A DNA stretch of 64,000 bases. It comes from Rhizobium sp. Leaf371. GTDB taxonomy: Bacteria > Pseudomonadota > Alphaproteobacteria > Rhizobiales > Rhizobiaceae. The notes beneath the pieces were generated by a model. That model was given only the letters and a program-made list of their open reading frames with translations. It was not told the origin of the DNA and searched no databases. Position numbers and translations under genes: made by a program. Positions 37,905 through 47,358 of the stretch are shown here, piece after piece. The stretch is taken from positions 434,001-498,000 of the forward strand of contig NZ_LMQB01000023.1 of assembly GCF_001424045.1 (NCBI RefSeq). The letters are read 5' to 3'. How positions within the stretch are numbered: the stretch's first letter is position 1; the number at the start of each line of letters is the position of its first letter.

Positions 37905-38366
37905 ATGACCACAGAACAGCAGATCCCAGACCGCAAACGCGCGCTCGACGCCATGGCGTCCATGCCCGCCGACATCCTTGCCGAGCGCTACGGCGCGATT
38001 GCCAGAACCGCACCGTCGGCAATCCCCGTGCGGGGGCCGGAGATCGGCGCCGTGATGGTGCGCGGACGGATCGGCGGCGGCGGCGCACCGTTCAATCTCG
38101 GCGAAGCCAGCGTGACGCGGGCGACCGTGAAGCTCGACAGCGGCGAGGTCGGTCACGCCATCGTTCTCGGCCGCGACCTGGAAAAGGCCCGCATGGTGGC
38201 GCATCTCGACGCGCTCGGTCAGCGTGCCGAATGGCAGCCCATGATCGAGACGGATGTCGTCGGACCCGCGCTGATGCTCGATGCCGAAGCGCGCCGGCAG
38301 CGCGCGGAAGAAACGGAAGCGACACGCGTCGATTTCTTCACGCTGGTTCGGGGAGAAGACCGATGA
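37905..38366 (+). CDS. phnG: C-P lyase subunit PhnG
   Basis: This 153-aa subunit belongs to the PhnGHIJ core complex that transfers the phosphonate onto ribose 1-phosphate and supports C-P bond cleavage. It matches PhnG in size and in the segments ARTAPSAIPVRGPEIGAVMVRGRIGGGGAPFNLGE and VTRATVKLDSGEVGHA. It is the first gene of the phnGHIJKL unit, preceded by AGGATCCGAA and the PhnF site. Its stop overlaps phnH by 4 bp. Confidence 0.93.
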   Translation: MTTEQQIPDRKRALDAMASMPADILAERYGAIARTAPSAIPVRGPEIGAVMVRGRIGGGGAPFNLGEASVTRATVKLDSGEVGHAIVLGRDLEKARMVAHLDALGQRAEWQPMIETDVVGPALMLDAEARRQRAEETEATRVDFFTLVRGEDR

Positions 38367-38953
38367 GCCTTGCCTTTGTCGATGGCGGTTTCGCCGAGCC
38401 CGTCTTCGGGTCGCAGCGCGCCTTTCGCGCCCTGATGGATGCCTTTGCGCGACCGGGCAGCATCGCCGACCTCGCAGGCCTTGCCGGTCCCCCCAGGCCG
38501 ATGTCGTCTGCGGCCGGCGCGATCCTTCTGGCGCTGGCGGACAACGATACGCCCGTATTCTTCGAAACGGACATGCCGGACGCGCAAGCCTGGGTCGGCT
38601 TCCACACCGGTGCGCCGGTAACAGGCGCGGCGCCGTCCGCCCGCTTCGTTCACCTTGCCGACGACAGCGACACCACTGCCTGGAGCCGTTTTGCGGTGGG
38701 CACGGCGGAATATCCGGATCGCTCGGCCACGCTGCTTCTGCCGGTCGCCTCCCTTCGCGGCGGCCATCGCCTCAGCCTCAGCGGGCCGGGCATCGAGACC
38801 TTGAGCGACATCGCGCCGCAAGGCCTGCCGAAGGGCTTTGCCGATGTCATGGCCGCCAACCGCGCCGGCTTTCCGCTCGGCTTCGATCTCGTCCTCGTCT
38901 CGGGCAGCGAGGCGCTGGCCCTGCCCCGCACCACACGCATTGAGGAGGCCTGA
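38363..38953 (+). CDS. phnH: C-P lyase subunit PhnH
   Basis: This 196-aa subunit binds the PhnGI core as a monomer; it has a PLP-transferase-like fold without PLP. PhnH features include FAEPVFGSQRAFRALMDAFARPG at the N-terminus and FPLGFDLVLVSG near the C-terminus. The ATG at 38363 overlaps the phnG stop; longer frames upstream run through phnG out of phase. Confidence 0.93.
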   Translation: MSLAFVDGGFAEPVFGSQRAFRALMDAFARPGSIADLAGLAGPPRPMSSAAGAILLALADNDTPVFFETDMPDAQAWVGFHTGAPVTGAAPSARFVHLADDSDTTAWSRFAVGTAEYPDRSATLLLPVASLRGGHRLSLSGPGIETLSDIAPQGLPKGFADVMAANRAGFPLGFDLVLVSGSEALALPRTTRIEEA

Positions 38954-38956
38954 GCC

Positions 38957-40069
38957 ATGTATGTTGCCGTCAAGGGCGGGGAAGCCGCCATCGAAAAGGC
39001 GCACCGGCTGCTCGCCGACCGGCGTCGGGGCGACCGCTCCGTCCCCGCGCTCTCGCTCGACCAGATCGCCGGCCAGCTGTCGCTCGCCGTGGATCGCGTC
39101 ATGGCCGAGGGGTCGCTCTACGATCCCGAGCTCGCCGCCATGGCCGTGCGCCAGTCGCGCGGCGACCTGATCGAGGCGATCTTCCTCATCCGCGCCTATC
39201 GCACGACGCTGCCGCGCTTCGGCGCGACGCGGCCGGTGGAGACCGGGGCCATGCGGATCGAGCGCCGCGTGTCGGCCACCTACAAGGACATTCCCGGCGG
39301 GCAGCTGCTCGGACCCACCTTCGACTATACCCACCGCCTGATCGACCCCGACATGGCCGGCGACCACCCCGTCGAGCCCGGCGCACGGCGCGACGTGTCC
39401 GGCGATGTGGCCGGCGATGCCGCCTATCCCCGCGTGACGGATATCCTCAATGGCGAGGGCCTGATCGAGCCGGATGTCGCATCCGATGCCGAGCCCGGCG
39501 ACCTCACCCGCGACCCTACCGGCTTTCCCGCGGGACGGGATCTGCGGCTTCAGGCGCTGGCGCGCGGCGACGAAGGCTTTCTCCTGTCGCTCGGCTATTC
39601 GACGCAGCGCGGCTACGGGCGCACGCATCCCTTCGTCGGCGAAGTGCGCATCGGCCTTGTCGATCTGGAAATCGACCTGCCGGAACTTGGCTTTGCCGTC
39701 GCCATCGGCGCGATCCGCGTCACCGAATGCCAGATGGTGTCGCAGTTCAAGGGCGGCGGCGAGGACGGTCCCCGCTTCACGCGCGGCTACGGCCTCGTTT
39801 TCGGTCAGTCGGAACGCAAGGCCATGTCGATGAGCCTTGTCGATCGGGCGCTCCGCGCGGACGAATTCGACGAGAACCGTGCGGCACCGGCACAGGACGA
39901 GGAGTTCGTCCTCTCCCACTGCGACAATGTCGAGGCCACTGGCTTCGTGGAGCATCTGAAGCTGCCGCATTACGTGGATTTTCAGGCCGAGCTCGACCTG
40001 CTGCGCATGTTGCGGCGGGAACATGCGGCAGCGTCCTCAGAGACCGCCCGACAGGAGGCCGCGGAATGA
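38957..40069 (+). CDS. phnI: C-P lyase subunit PhnI (nucleosidase)
   Basis: This 370-aa subunit displaces adenine from ATP by methylphosphonate together with PhnG, H and L. It begins MYVAVKGGEAAIEKAHRLLA and carries RQSRGDLIEAIFLIRAYRTTLPR, TFDYTHRLIDPDMAGD and GFLLSLGYSTQRGYGRTHPFVGE, all characteristic. It has full length compared with E. coli PhnI (about 354 aa). It overlaps phnJ by 4 bp. Confidence 0.95.
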   Translation: MYVAVKGGEAAIEKAHRLLADRRRGDRSVPALSLDQIAGQLSLAVDRVMAEGSLYDPELAAMAVRQSRGDLIEAIFLIRAYRTTLPRFGATRPVETGAMRIERRVSATYKDIPGGQLLGPTFDYTHRLIDPDMAGDHPVEPGARRDVSGDVAGDAAYPRVTDILNGEGLIEPDVASDAEPGDLTRDPTGFPAGRDLRLQALARGDEGFLLSLGYSTQRGYGRTHPFVGEVRIGLVDLEIDLPELGFAVAIGAIRVTECQMVSQFKGGGEDGPRFTRGYGLVFGQSERKAMSMSLVDRALRADEFDENRAAPAQDEEFVLSHCDNVEATGFVEHLKLPHYVDFQAELDLLRMLRREHAAASSETARQEAAE

Positions 40070-40965
40070 CCCTGCCCGCTTACAACTTCGCCTATCTGGA
40101 CGAACAGACCAAGCGCATGATCCGCCGCGCGATCCTGAAGGGCATCGCCATTCCCGGCTATCAGGTGCCGTTCGCCTCGCGCGAGATGCCGATGCCCTAC
40201 GGCTGGGGCACGGGCGGCGTGCAGGTGACGGCTGCCATTCTCGGGCCGGACGACGTTCTCAAGGTGATCGATCAGGGCGCCGACGATACGACCAACGCCG
40301 TCTCGATCCGTGCCTTCTTCGCCAAGACCGCGAATGTGGCGACGACCACGAAGACGGCGGATGCGACGATCATCCAGACCCGCCACCGCATTCCGGAAGA
40401 GCGGCTGCAGGCGCACCAGACCCTCGTCTTCCAGGTGCCGATCCCCGAGCCGCTGCGCTTTCTCGAGCCGCGCGAGACGGAGACCCGGGTCATGCACGGG
40501 CTGGAAGAATACGGCCTCGTGCATGTGAAGCTCTACGAGGACATCGCCCAGCACGGCCATATCGCCACGACCTATGCCTATCCGGTGAAGGTCGAGGGGC
40601 GCTATGTCATGGACCCCTCGCCCATTCCGAAATTCGACAATCCGAAGCTCGACCGCTCCCCGGCCCTGCAGCTCTTCGGCGCGGGACGCGAGAAGCGCAT
40701 CTATGCGCTGCCGCCTTTTACCCAGGTGACGAGCCTCGATTTCGAGGATCATCCCTTCACGGTCCAGACCTTCAACCGCCCTTGCGCGCTCTGCAACGCG
40801 ACCGGCGTCTATATGGACGAGGTGGTGACCGACGACCGGGGCGGGCGGATGTTCGTCTGCTCGGACACCGACCATTGCGAGACGCGACAGGCGGAGGGCC
40901 ACGCAGGCCCGGGCCTGCCGCAGCTCGGGGAGCACGCTTCGAGCGAGCAGGAGACCACGCGATGA
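40066..40965 (+). CDS. phnJ: C-P lyase catalytic subunit PhnJ
   Basis: This 299-aa radical-SAM enzyme breaks the C-P bond, releasing methane or another alkane and leaving ribose cyclic phosphate. The four Cys known from E. coli are all present as C240, C243, C265 and C271 (RPCALCN and VCSDTDHC). The glycine of the radical pair is G31 in AIPGYQVPFASREM. With these residues intact the enzyme should be active. It overlaps phnK by 4 bp. Confidence 0.97.
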   Translation: MTLPAYNFAYLDEQTKRMIRRAILKGIAIPGYQVPFASREMPMPYGWGTGGVQVTAAILGPDDVLKVIDQGADDTTNAVSIRAFFAKTANVATTTKTADATIIQTRHRIPEERLQAHQTLVFQVPIPEPLRFLEPRETETRVMHGLEEYGLVHVKLYEDIAQHGHIATTYAYPVKVEGRYVMDPSPIPKFDNPKLDRSPALQLFGAGREKRIYALPPFTQVTSLDFEDHPFTVQTFNRPCALCNATGVYMDEVVTDDRGGRMFVCSDTDHCETRQAEGHAGPGLPQLGEHASSEQETTR

Positions 40966-41735
40966 CCGATCCCATCCTCTCCGTTCGCGGGCTCGAAAAG
41001 CGCTACGGCGCCTTCGTCGGCTGCACGGATGTCTCCTTCGACGTCTGGCCGGGCGAGGTCGTCGCCATCGTCGGCGAGTCCGGCTCCGGCAAGACGACGC
41101 TGCTCAACTGCATTTCCGGCCGGCTGGAACGCTCGGCCGGCGAGATCCGCTACCGGATGCGCGACGGGCGGTTTCCGGATCTGGCCGATCTCTCGGAAGC
41201 CGAGCGCCGCTTCCTGATGCGCACCGACTGGGGCTTCGTGCACCAGAACCCGGCCGACGGGCTGCGGATGCGGGTGTCGGCCGGCGCCAATGTCGGCGAG
41301 CGGCTGATGGCGGTCGGCGAGCGTCACTATGGCGAGATCCGCCGCACGGCCGGCGACTGGCTGTCGCGCGTCGAAATCGCCGCCGAGCGGATCGACGACC
41401 AGCCGATCGCCTTTTCCGGCGGCATGCGCCAGCGCTTGCAGATCGCCCGCAACCTCGTCACCCATCCCCGGCTGATCTTCATGGACGAGCCGACCGGGGG
41501 CCTCGACGTCTCCGTGCAGGCCCGCGTGCTCGATCTCCTGCGCGGTCTCGTCACCGACCTGTCGCTCGCAGTCGTCATCGTCACCCACGATCTCGCCGTC
41601 GCGCGGCTCCTGTCGCAGCGGATGATCGTGATGAAGGGCGGGCACATCGTGGAGGCCGGGCTGACCGACCGGGTGCTGGACGATCCGCACCACGCCTATA
41701 CCCAGCTTCTCGTCGCCTCCATTCCCGAATCCTGA
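40962..41735 (+). CDS. phnK: C-P lyase ATPase PhnK
   Basis: This 257-aa ABC-type ATPase docks on the PhnGHIJ core through PhnJ rather than serving transport. It has Walker A GESGSGKTT (near residue 40), signature FSGGMRQRLQIARNL, Walker B LIFMDEPTGGLDVS and THDLAVARLLS. Compared with oligopeptide-transporter ATPases it lacks the long C-terminal extension, as expected for PhnK. Confidence 0.94.
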   Translation: MTDPILSVRGLEKRYGAFVGCTDVSFDVWPGEVVAIVGESGSGKTTLLNCISGRLERSAGEIRYRMRDGRFPDLADLSEAERRFLMRTDWGFVHQNPADGLRMRVSAGANVGERLMAVGERHYGEIRRTAGDWLSRVEIAAERIDDQPIAFSGGMRQRLQIARNLVTHPRLIFMDEPTGGLDVSVQARVLDLLRGLVTDLSLAVVIVTHDLAVARLLSQRMIVMKGGHIVEAGLTDRVLDDPHHAYTQLLVASIPES

Positions 41736-41746
41736 GCCCGCAAATC

Positions 41747-42517
41747 ATGAGCCGGAGTCTGCCGATGCCTCTCTCCTCCATCCCGCCGACCGATCCGACC
41801 ATGCCGGACGGGGCGCTGCTCAGCGTGCGCGATGTCGCCAAATCCTTCGTCATGCATCTGCGCGATGGCGTCGTGCTGCCGGTCGTCGCCCATGTCCGCT
41901 TCGATCTCTTCCCCGGCGAATGCGTCGTCCTCGGCGGCCCCTCGGGCGTCGGCAAGTCGTCCATCCTGCGCATGGTCTACGGCAATTACGCCATCGACGC
42001 CGGCTCCGTTCTGGTGCGAGACCCCGAGAGCGGCGACATACGCGATCTCGGGGCCGGCGATCCGCGCCTCGTGCTCGCCATCCGGCATGACGGCATCGGC
42101 TATGTCAGCCAGTTCCTGCGCGCAGTGCCGCGCGTCTCCGCGGTGGAGATCGTTGCCGAGCCGCTCGTTTCGCGCGGCATCGACCGCGCGGAAGCGCTTC
42201 TGCGCGCCCGCGACCTGCTCTCCCGGCTCAACCTGCCGGAGACGCTGCACGGACTGCCCCCCGCCACCTTCTCCGGCGGCGAGAAGCAACGCGTCAACAT
42301 CGCACGCGGCTTCATCACCGATCATCCCGTTCTGCTGCTCGATGAGCCGACCGCCTCGCTGGACGCGGAGAACCGGGACGTGGTGACCGCGATGATCGGC
42401 GAGAAGCTTGCGCGCGGCACCGCCATTCTCGGGATCTTCCACGACCAGCCGGTGCGCGAGGCCGTGGCGACCCGCACGATCGACGTGTCCGCATTCTCGG
42501 CTCGAAAGGCTGCGTGA
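41747..42517 (+). CDS. phnL: C-P lyase ATPase PhnL
   Basis: This 256-aa second ABC-type protein of the C-P lyase machinery is needed with PhnGHI for the nucleosidase step. It has GPSGVGKSS (near residue 65), [26 protein letters not shown] and the late [13 protein letters not shown], all PhnL-like. Start is uncertain between 41747 and 41765 (MPLSSIP). The stop overlaps the next gene. Confidence 0.93.
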   Translation: MSRSLPMPLSSIPPTDPTMPDGALLSVRDVAKSFVMHLRDGVVLPVVAHVRFDLFPGECVVLGGPSGVGKSSILRMVYGNYAIDAGSVLVRDPESGDIRDLGAGDPRLVLAIRHDGIGYVSQFLRAVPRVSAVEIVAEPLVSRGIDRAEALLRARDLLSRLNLPETLHGLPPATFSGGEKQRVNIARGFITDHPVLLLDEPTASLDAENRDVVTAMIGEKLARGTAILGIFHDQPVREAVATRTIDVSAFSARKAA

Positions 42518-43134
42518 TGGCAAAGCTCTCCGAACATGTCCCAAACATCCACGACACCGCAAAAGTGATTGACTGCCGGCTCGGCCGCTATGCCGAGATT
42601 GCCGAAAGGTCGCGCCTCAGCGAGGTCGAGCTTGGCGATTATTCCTATGTCATGGAGGACTGCGCGCTCTGGTGCGCGACCGTCGGCAAGTTCGTCAACA
42701 TCGCCTCGATGGTGCGGCTCAACGCCACCAACCACCCGATGGAGCGCGCCACCCTTCACCATTTCACCTACAGGGCCGGCGACTATTTCGAGGGCGCCGA
42801 GGACGAGGCGGACTTCTTTGCCGCACGGCGGGCCCGGCGGGTGACCATCGGTCACGATGTGTGGATCGGCCATGGCGCGACGATCCTGCCGGGCGTGACG
42901 GTCGGCAATGGCGCGGTCGTCGGCGCCGGCGCCGTGGTCTCCCGCGATGTGGCACCCTACACGGTCGTCGGCGGCGTCCCCGCCCGGCTGATCCGCGACC
43001 GCTTCTCCCGCGAGACGGCTGACGGCATGGAGCGGCTCGCCTGGTGGGACTGGCCGCATGACAGGCTGTTCGCCGCCCTTGAGGATTTTCGCATGTTGAC
43101 CGGCGAAGCGTTCATCGAGCGCTACGCCGCCTGA
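42517..43134 (+). CDS. phn-associated hexapeptide-repeat acetyltransferase
   Basis: This 205-aa protein has a left-handed beta-helix: repeated [LIV]-G-x4 hexapeptides from about residue 20 and again in [31 protein letters not shown] (residues about 110-140), and a xenobiotic-acetyltransferase-like [12 protein letters not shown] end. This DapH/DapD-GlmU-like type recurs in phosphonate operons (TIGR03308). A PhnO-like role, acetylating aminoalkylphosphonates, is a guess. The ATG at 42517 forms TGATG with the phnL stop; a GTG at 42514 is the alternative. Confidence 0.88.
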   Translation: MAKLSEHVPNIHDTAKVIDCRLGRYAEIAERSRLSEVELGDYSYVMEDCALWCATVGKFVNIASMVRLNATNHPMERATLHHFTYRAGDYFEGAEDEADFFAARRARRVTIGHDVWIGHGATILPGVTVGNGAVVGAGAVVSRDVAPYTVVGGVPARLIRDRFSRETADGMERLAWWDWPHDRLFAALEDFRMLTGEAFIERYAA

Positions 43135-43138
43135 AACG

Positions 43139-43158
43139 AGGCTCCGAAACGGAGCTTT
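43139..43158 (+). terminator. weak hairpin after the phnG-L unit
   Basis: GCTCCG (43141-43146) pairs with CGGAGC (43150-43155) across AAA, extended by wobble and A-T pairs, and is followed by TTT. It lies directly after the acetyltransferase stop. The stem is short, so read-through into phnC is likely. Confidence 0.55.
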
Positions 43159-43167
43159 GACGCAAAA

Positions 43168-43185
43168 GTTTCATGTAACCGTCAC
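43168..43185 (+). promoter_or_regulatory. PHO-box-like direct repeat upstream of phnC
   Basis: GTTTCAT (43168-43174), a 4-bp gap and CCGTCAC (43179-43185) fit the rhizobial PhoB box CTGTCAT-N4-CTGTCAT with five of seven matches each. A weaker third repeat follows in phase (43190-43196). The site is about 85 bp before phnC. PhoB control of phosphonate uptake is established in rhizobia; this instance is inferred. Confidence 0.5.
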
Positions 43186-43270
43186 GCAACCATTACCGCT
43201 TGCCGCTCACAGTCCCTCGACGTGCAGCCGGCATGAGGTCGGCTTTCGAGCTGCTGTCCGGGATCAAACC

Positions 43271-44137
43271 ATGACCGAGATTACCCCCCTCGCGCTGTCC
43301 GTGACCAACCTTTCCAAACGCTATGGCGAGACCCGGGCGCTGAACGGGGTCAGCCTCATGCTGGAGCAAGGCGAGATGGTGGCGCTGATCGGCGCGTCCG
43401 GGTCCGGCAAGAGCACGCTCATCCGCCATATCGCCGGCCTCGAAATCGGCGACGGCGATGGCGGACGGGTCGAGATCCTCGGCGCGGTGTCGCAGGCGGG
43501 CGGGCGCATGAACCGGGAGGCTGCACGCGGCCGGGTCGCGGTGATCTTCCAGCAGTTCAATCTCGTCGGACGCCTGTCCGTGCTGACCAACGTGCTGATC
43601 GGCCATCTCGGCCGCATCCCGCGCTGGCGGGGCACGCTCGGTCTTTTCAACGCGCCCGAGAAGGACAAGGCGCACGCAGCCCTTGCCCGCGTCGGCATTC
43701 CCCAGGTCGCAGCGCAACGCGCCTCGACGCTGTCGGGCGGCCAGCAGCAACGCGCGGCGATCGCCCGCACGCTCGTGCAGGAAGCGCGCATCCTCATTGC
43801 CGACGAGCCGATTTCGGCGCTCGATCCCTCGGCCGCACGCCGCGTGATGGACGTGCTTGCCGACATCTCCCGCGAGGACGGCATCACCGTGCTCGTCTCG
43901 CTCCACCAGGTCGAATATGCGCGGCGCTATTGCCGCCGCACGATCGCCATGCGGGACGGCGCCATCGTCTATGACGGCCCGTCCACGGCTCTTTCCAACG
44001 ATTTCCTGGCCGAACTCTACGGAGCGGCCTCGGAAGAACTCGTCCTGCCGGATGCTGCACCGAGCAGCCCGGCCGACCCCATGGCGCCCACCGGCGCCGA
44101 TCCTGCCAAACGTCAGGCGGCGCTCGCCACCGTCTGA
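43271..44137 (+). CDS. phnC: phosphonate ABC transporter ATP-binding protein
   Basis: This 288-aa ATPase drives import of phosphonates. It has Walker [10 protein letters not shown] (near residue 43), [15 protein letters not shown], Walker [15 protein letters not shown] and [14 protein letters not shown], the PhnC form of the switch region. It begins [20 protein letters not shown] at 43271; the open frame continues upstream through the PHO-box region without support. A 40-residue Ala/Pro tail follows the ABC domain. Confidence 0.94.
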   Translation: MTEITPLALSVTNLSKRYGETRALNGVSLMLEQGEMVALIGASGSGKSTLIRHIAGLEIGDGDGGRVEILGAVSQAGGRMNREAARGRVAVIFQQFNLVGRLSVLTNVLIGHLGRIPRWRGTLGLFNAPEKDKAHAALARVGIPQVAAQRASTLSGGQQQRAAIARTLVQEARILIADEPISALDPSAARRVMDVLADISREDGITVLVSLHQVEYARRYCRRTIAMRDGAIVYDGPSTALSNDFLAELYGAASEELVLPDAAPSSPADPMAPTGADPAKRQAALATV

Positions 44138-44167
44138 TCCCGACATAACTGCCAACCGGAGACCACC

Positions 44168-45163
44168 ATGAACGCGATCTTCAAGAGCATTGCGGCGCTT
44201 TCGCTCGCCGCCACATTCAGCCAGCAGGCGCTGGCTGCCGAGACCATCAATTTCGGTATCATCTCCACCGAGTCCCAGCAGAACCTGAAGACCAACTGGC
44301 AGCCGCTGCTGGCCGATCTGAAGACCCAGACCGGTCTCGACGTGAAGCCCTTCTTCGCCTCGGATTACGCCGGCATCATCGAGGGCATGCGCTTCAACAA
44401 GGTGCAGGTTGCCTGGTACGGCAACAAGTCGGCCATGGAAGCGGTCGATCGTGCCGATGGCGAAGTGTTCGTGCAGAGCGTCGCCAAGAACGGCGATCCG
44501 GGCTACTGGTCGGTCGTGATCGTTCCCAAGGACAGCCCGATCCAGACGATCGACGAGCTTCTGACCTGCGACAAGTCGAAGAGTTTCGGCCTCGGCGACC
44601 CGAACTCCACCTCCGGCTATCTCGTGCCCATGACCTTCGTGTTCGGCGCCCGCGGCATCGATCCGAAGACCTGCTTCAAGACGGTGACCAACGCCAACCA
44701 CGAGACCAATTCCATGGCCGTCGCCATGAAACAGGTCGATGCGGCGGCCAACAACACCGAGAACATGGCGCTGATCCAGCAGAACAAGCCGGACGCCTTC
44801 GCCAATATCCGCGAAATCTGGCGCTCGCCGCTGATCCCGTCCGACCCGATCGTCTGGCGCAAGGATCTGCCGGAAGAAACGAAGACCAAGCTGCGCGACT
44901 TCTTCCTTGCCTATGGCACGGCCAATTCCAAGGGTGACGTCGCCCATGAGAAGGAGGTTCTCGCCGGCCTGAAATGGGCACCGTTCAAGGCTTCGACCGA
45001 CAAGCAGCTCCTGCCGATCCGCGTGATGGAACTGTCGAAGTCGATCGCCAAGATCGAAGCCGACGCCTCGCTGTCGGCCGACGCCAAGGCCGAGAAGGTC
45101 AAGCCGCTCAACGAGCAGAAGGCCAAGTTCGAAGCCGAACTCGGCACCGCGTCCAACGGCTGA
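44168..45163 (+). CDS. phnD: phosphonate ABC transporter substrate-binding protein
   Basis: This 331-aa periplasmic binding protein has a signal peptide (MNAIFKSIAALSLAATFSQQALAAE). PhnD features are GIISTESQQNLKTNWQPLLADLKTQTG, VQVAWYGNKSAMEAV and FGLGDPNSTSGYLVPMTFVF. It is 30 bp downstream of phnC. A 10-bp perfect hairpin just after the stop probably stabilises or partially terminates the phnCD message, raising binding-protein yield relative to the permease. Confidence 0.95.
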   Translation: MNAIFKSIAALSLAATFSQQALAAETINFGIISTESQQNLKTNWQPLLADLKTQTGLDVKPFFASDYAGIIEGMRFNKVQVAWYGNKSAMEAVDRADGEVFVQSVAKNGDPGYWSVVIVPKDSPIQTIDELLTCDKSKSFGLGDPNSTSGYLVPMTFVFGARGIDPKTCFKTVTNANHETNSMAVAMKQVDAAANNTENMALIQQNKPDAFANIREIWRSPLIPSDPIVWRKDLPEETKTKLRDFFLAYGTANSKGDVAHEKEVLAGLKWAPFKASTDKQLLPIRVMELSKSIAKIEADASLSADAKAEKVKPLNEQKAKFEAELGTASNG

Positions 45164-45171
45164 TGCCCCAG

Positions 45172-45201
45172 ACCGGAGCGGGCGGCACCGTCCGCTCCGG
45201 T
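45172..45201 (+). terminator. intercistronic stem-loop after phnD
   Basis: ACCGGAGCGG (45172-45181) pairs perfectly with CCGCTCCGGT (45192-45201) around a 10-nt loop. The tail TCCTCCTC is only partly U-rich, so it is more likely an mRNA-stabilising or attenuating hairpin than a full terminator. Confidence 0.6.
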
Positions 45202-45263
45202 TCCTCCTCGTCGCATGCCAGATCTCTGCTCGATCTCTGCCCTATCTCTGAAGGACGACGCCC

Positions 45264-46091
45264 ATGACCGACGTCATCGCCTCCACCGGCGTCACGACCG
45301 CCCGCCCGCTGGTCGGCCAGGCAGGCCCCAAGCCCGTGCGGAGCATGCGCGGCTGGCTCGTCACGCTCGTTTTCGTCGGGGCGCTTGCCGCCAGCTGGGG
45401 CCCGGCCGAGATGGGACGCTGGACCTATCTCTTTTCGGACGCCGGCAACATGGCATCCTATGCCAAGGATTTTCTGAAACCGGATTTCAAGGAGTGGGCC
45501 TCCTATCTCAACGAGATGCTCGTCACCATCCAGATCGCGCTCTGGGGCACGTTCCTTGCCGTGCTTCTCTCCATTCCCTTCGGCATCCTCTCGGCCCACA
45601 ACATGGCGCCCTGGTGGGTTCTGCATCCGGTTCGCCGGCTCATGGACCTGTTTCGGGCCATCCATGAGATCGTCTTCGCCGTCCTCTTCGTCGTGGCGGT
45701 CGGCCTCGGGCCGTTCGCCGGCGTCATGGCGCTGTTCGTGCACACGACAGGCATTCTGGCCAAACTTTTCTCCGAAGCCGTCGAGGCCATCGATCCGCGC
45801 CCGGTCGAGGCGATCCGGACCACCGGCGCGTCCCGGCTGCAGCAGGTCATCTTCGGCGTCATCCCGCAGGTCCTGCCGCTCTGGATCTCCTTCTCGCTCT
45901 ACCGGCTGGAATCCAACATCCGCTCCGCCACCGTGCTCGGCCTCATCGGCGCCGGCGGCATCGGACAGGTGCTGTTCGAGAGCATTCGCGGGTTCTACTA
46001 TCCGCAAGCCTCCGCCATTCTCATCATCGTCGTCGCGACCGTGACGCTGATGGACATCCTTTCCCAGCAGCTGCGCAAGGTCGTCATCTGA
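45264..46091 (+). CDS. phnE: phosphonate ABC transporter permease
   Basis: This 275-aa permease has about six hydrophobic segments. The PhnE signature region includes [35 protein letters not shown] (EAA loop, near residue 175) and [25 protein letters not shown]. Many rhizobia have two permease genes (phnE1, phnE2); here only one follows phnD, so the channel would be a homodimer, as with a single PhnE. phnM comes next in the same orientation. Confidence 0.93.
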   Translation: MTDVIASTGVTTARPLVGQAGPKPVRSMRGWLVTLVFVGALAASWGPAEMGRWTYLFSDAGNMASYAKDFLKPDFKEWASYLNEMLVTIQIALWGTFLAVLLSIPFGILSAHNMAPWWVLHPVRRLMDLFRAIHEIVFAVLFVVAVGLGPFAGVMALFVHTTGILAKLFSEAVEAIDPRPVEAIRTTGASRLQQVIFGVIPQVLPLWISFSLYRLESNIRSATVLGLIGAGGIGQVLFESIRGFYYPQASAILIIVVATVTLMDILSQQLRKVVI

Positions 46092-46166
46092 CGGAACACC
46101 GGCGCCGCGCATATCCCTCCCTCTCACTCGAAAAGCCGCATGCCCCGGCTTCCGGAACGGCAGACC

Positions 46167-47318
46167 ATGACCCGCGAACAGATCTTCACCCAGTGCTCCA
46201 TCATCCTTCCCACCGAGATCGTCGAGGGCACCGTCCTCGTGCGCGACGGGATCATTGCCGATATCTCCAGCGGGACGACAGCGCAGGGGACGGCACACGG
46301 GATCGACCTTGAGGGCGATTACCTGATGCCCGGCTGCGTCGAGCTGCACACGGACCATCTGGAGACCCATATCCAGCCGCGGCCGAAGGTGCGCTGGAAC
46401 CTTGCCGCAGCGCTCCAGGCCCATGACGGGCAGATCGCCACCGCCGGTATCACCACGGTTTTCGATGCTCTGCGCGTGGGGCTCGATGGCGATACGGATC
46501 TCGGCACCGGCGACATGGCGGATATGGCAGCGATGATCTCGTCTGCCACCGCGGCGAACCGGTTGCGCGCCGAGCACTTCATCCACCTGCGTTGCGAAGT
46601 CTCGATGCCCGATGTGGTCGAGCAGTTCGATGCGATGAAACGCAACGACCGGGTGCGGCTGGCATCCCTCATGGACCACGCGCCCGGCCAGCGCCAGTTC
46701 GTGAGCCTGGAGGCCTACCGGATCTACTATCAGGGCAAGAAGAAGATTTCGGATGCGGATTTCGAGGCGTTCAGCGCGCGGCGCATCGCCCAGTCGGTGG
46801 AAAACGCCGACCGCAACCGCCTGGCGCTCGCGACACGCTGCCACGAGGCCGGAATCCCGATGGCCTCGCACGACGATGCCACGGCGGCGCATGTGCGCGA
46901 GAGCGTCGATCTCGGCATTGCGCTTGCCGAATTCCCGACCACGATCGAGGCCGCGACGCTGTCCAAGGCCTCCGATCTGCAGGTGTTGATGGGCGCACCC
47001 AACGTGGTGCGGGGCGGGTCGCATTCCGGCAACGTGTCGGCGCTCGACCTTCTGGAGCGCGATGCGCTCGACATTCTGTCGTCGGATTACGTGCCGTTCA
47101 GCCTGCTGCAGGCCGCCTTCCTGCTCGCCGAGCGCGGACAGACGGACCTGCCGCATGCGGTGCGCATGATCACCGCCAATCCGGCACGGGCAGCCGGCCT
47201 TGCCGATCGCGGTCGGATCGAGATCGGCCTGCGGGCCGATCTGCTGCGGGTACGGGCGGAGGCGGGTGCACCGCCGCTCGTCGCCGGCGTCTGGCGCGCC
47301 GGCGAGCGCGTCGCCTGA
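46167..47318 (+). CDS. phnM: alpha-D-ribose 1-methylphosphonate 5-triphosphate diphosphatase
   Basis: This 383-aa amidohydrolase-superfamily enzyme removes pyrophosphate from the triphosphate made by PhnGHIL before PhnJ acts. Metal-binding features are ELHTDHLETHIQPRPKVRW near residue 60, FIHLRCEVS, MDHAPGQRQF and the late SSDYVP. The ATG at 46167 (MTREQIFTQCSIILP) is used; an in-frame ATG at 46140 is less likely. phnN and phnP, which normally finish the pathway, are not downstream. Confidence 0.94.
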   Translation: MTREQIFTQCSIILPTEIVEGTVLVRDGIIADISSGTTAQGTAHGIDLEGDYLMPGCVELHTDHLETHIQPRPKVRWNLAAALQAHDGQIATAGITTVFDALRVGLDGDTDLGTGDMADMAAMISSATAANRLRAEHFIHLRCEVSMPDVVEQFDAMKRNDRVRLASLMDHAPGQRQFVSLEAYRIYYQGKKKISDADFEAFSARRIAQSVENADRNRLALATRCHEAGIPMASHDDATAAHVRESVDLGIALAEFPTTIEAATLSKASDLQVLMGAPNVVRGGSHSGNVSALDLLERDALDILSSDYVPFSLLQAAFLLAERGQTDLPHAVRMITANPARAAGLADRGRIEIGLRADLLRVRAEAGAPPLVAGVWRAGERVA

Positions 47319-47358
47319 GGCTTACGCTCAGGCGGACGGAGGCTCAGACGACTGAGGC

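Noticed and set aside
47312-47334. CGCCTGAG/CTCAGGCG hairpin overlapping the phnM stop as a terminator
   Set aside because: The stem is perfect but no T-run follows in either direction.
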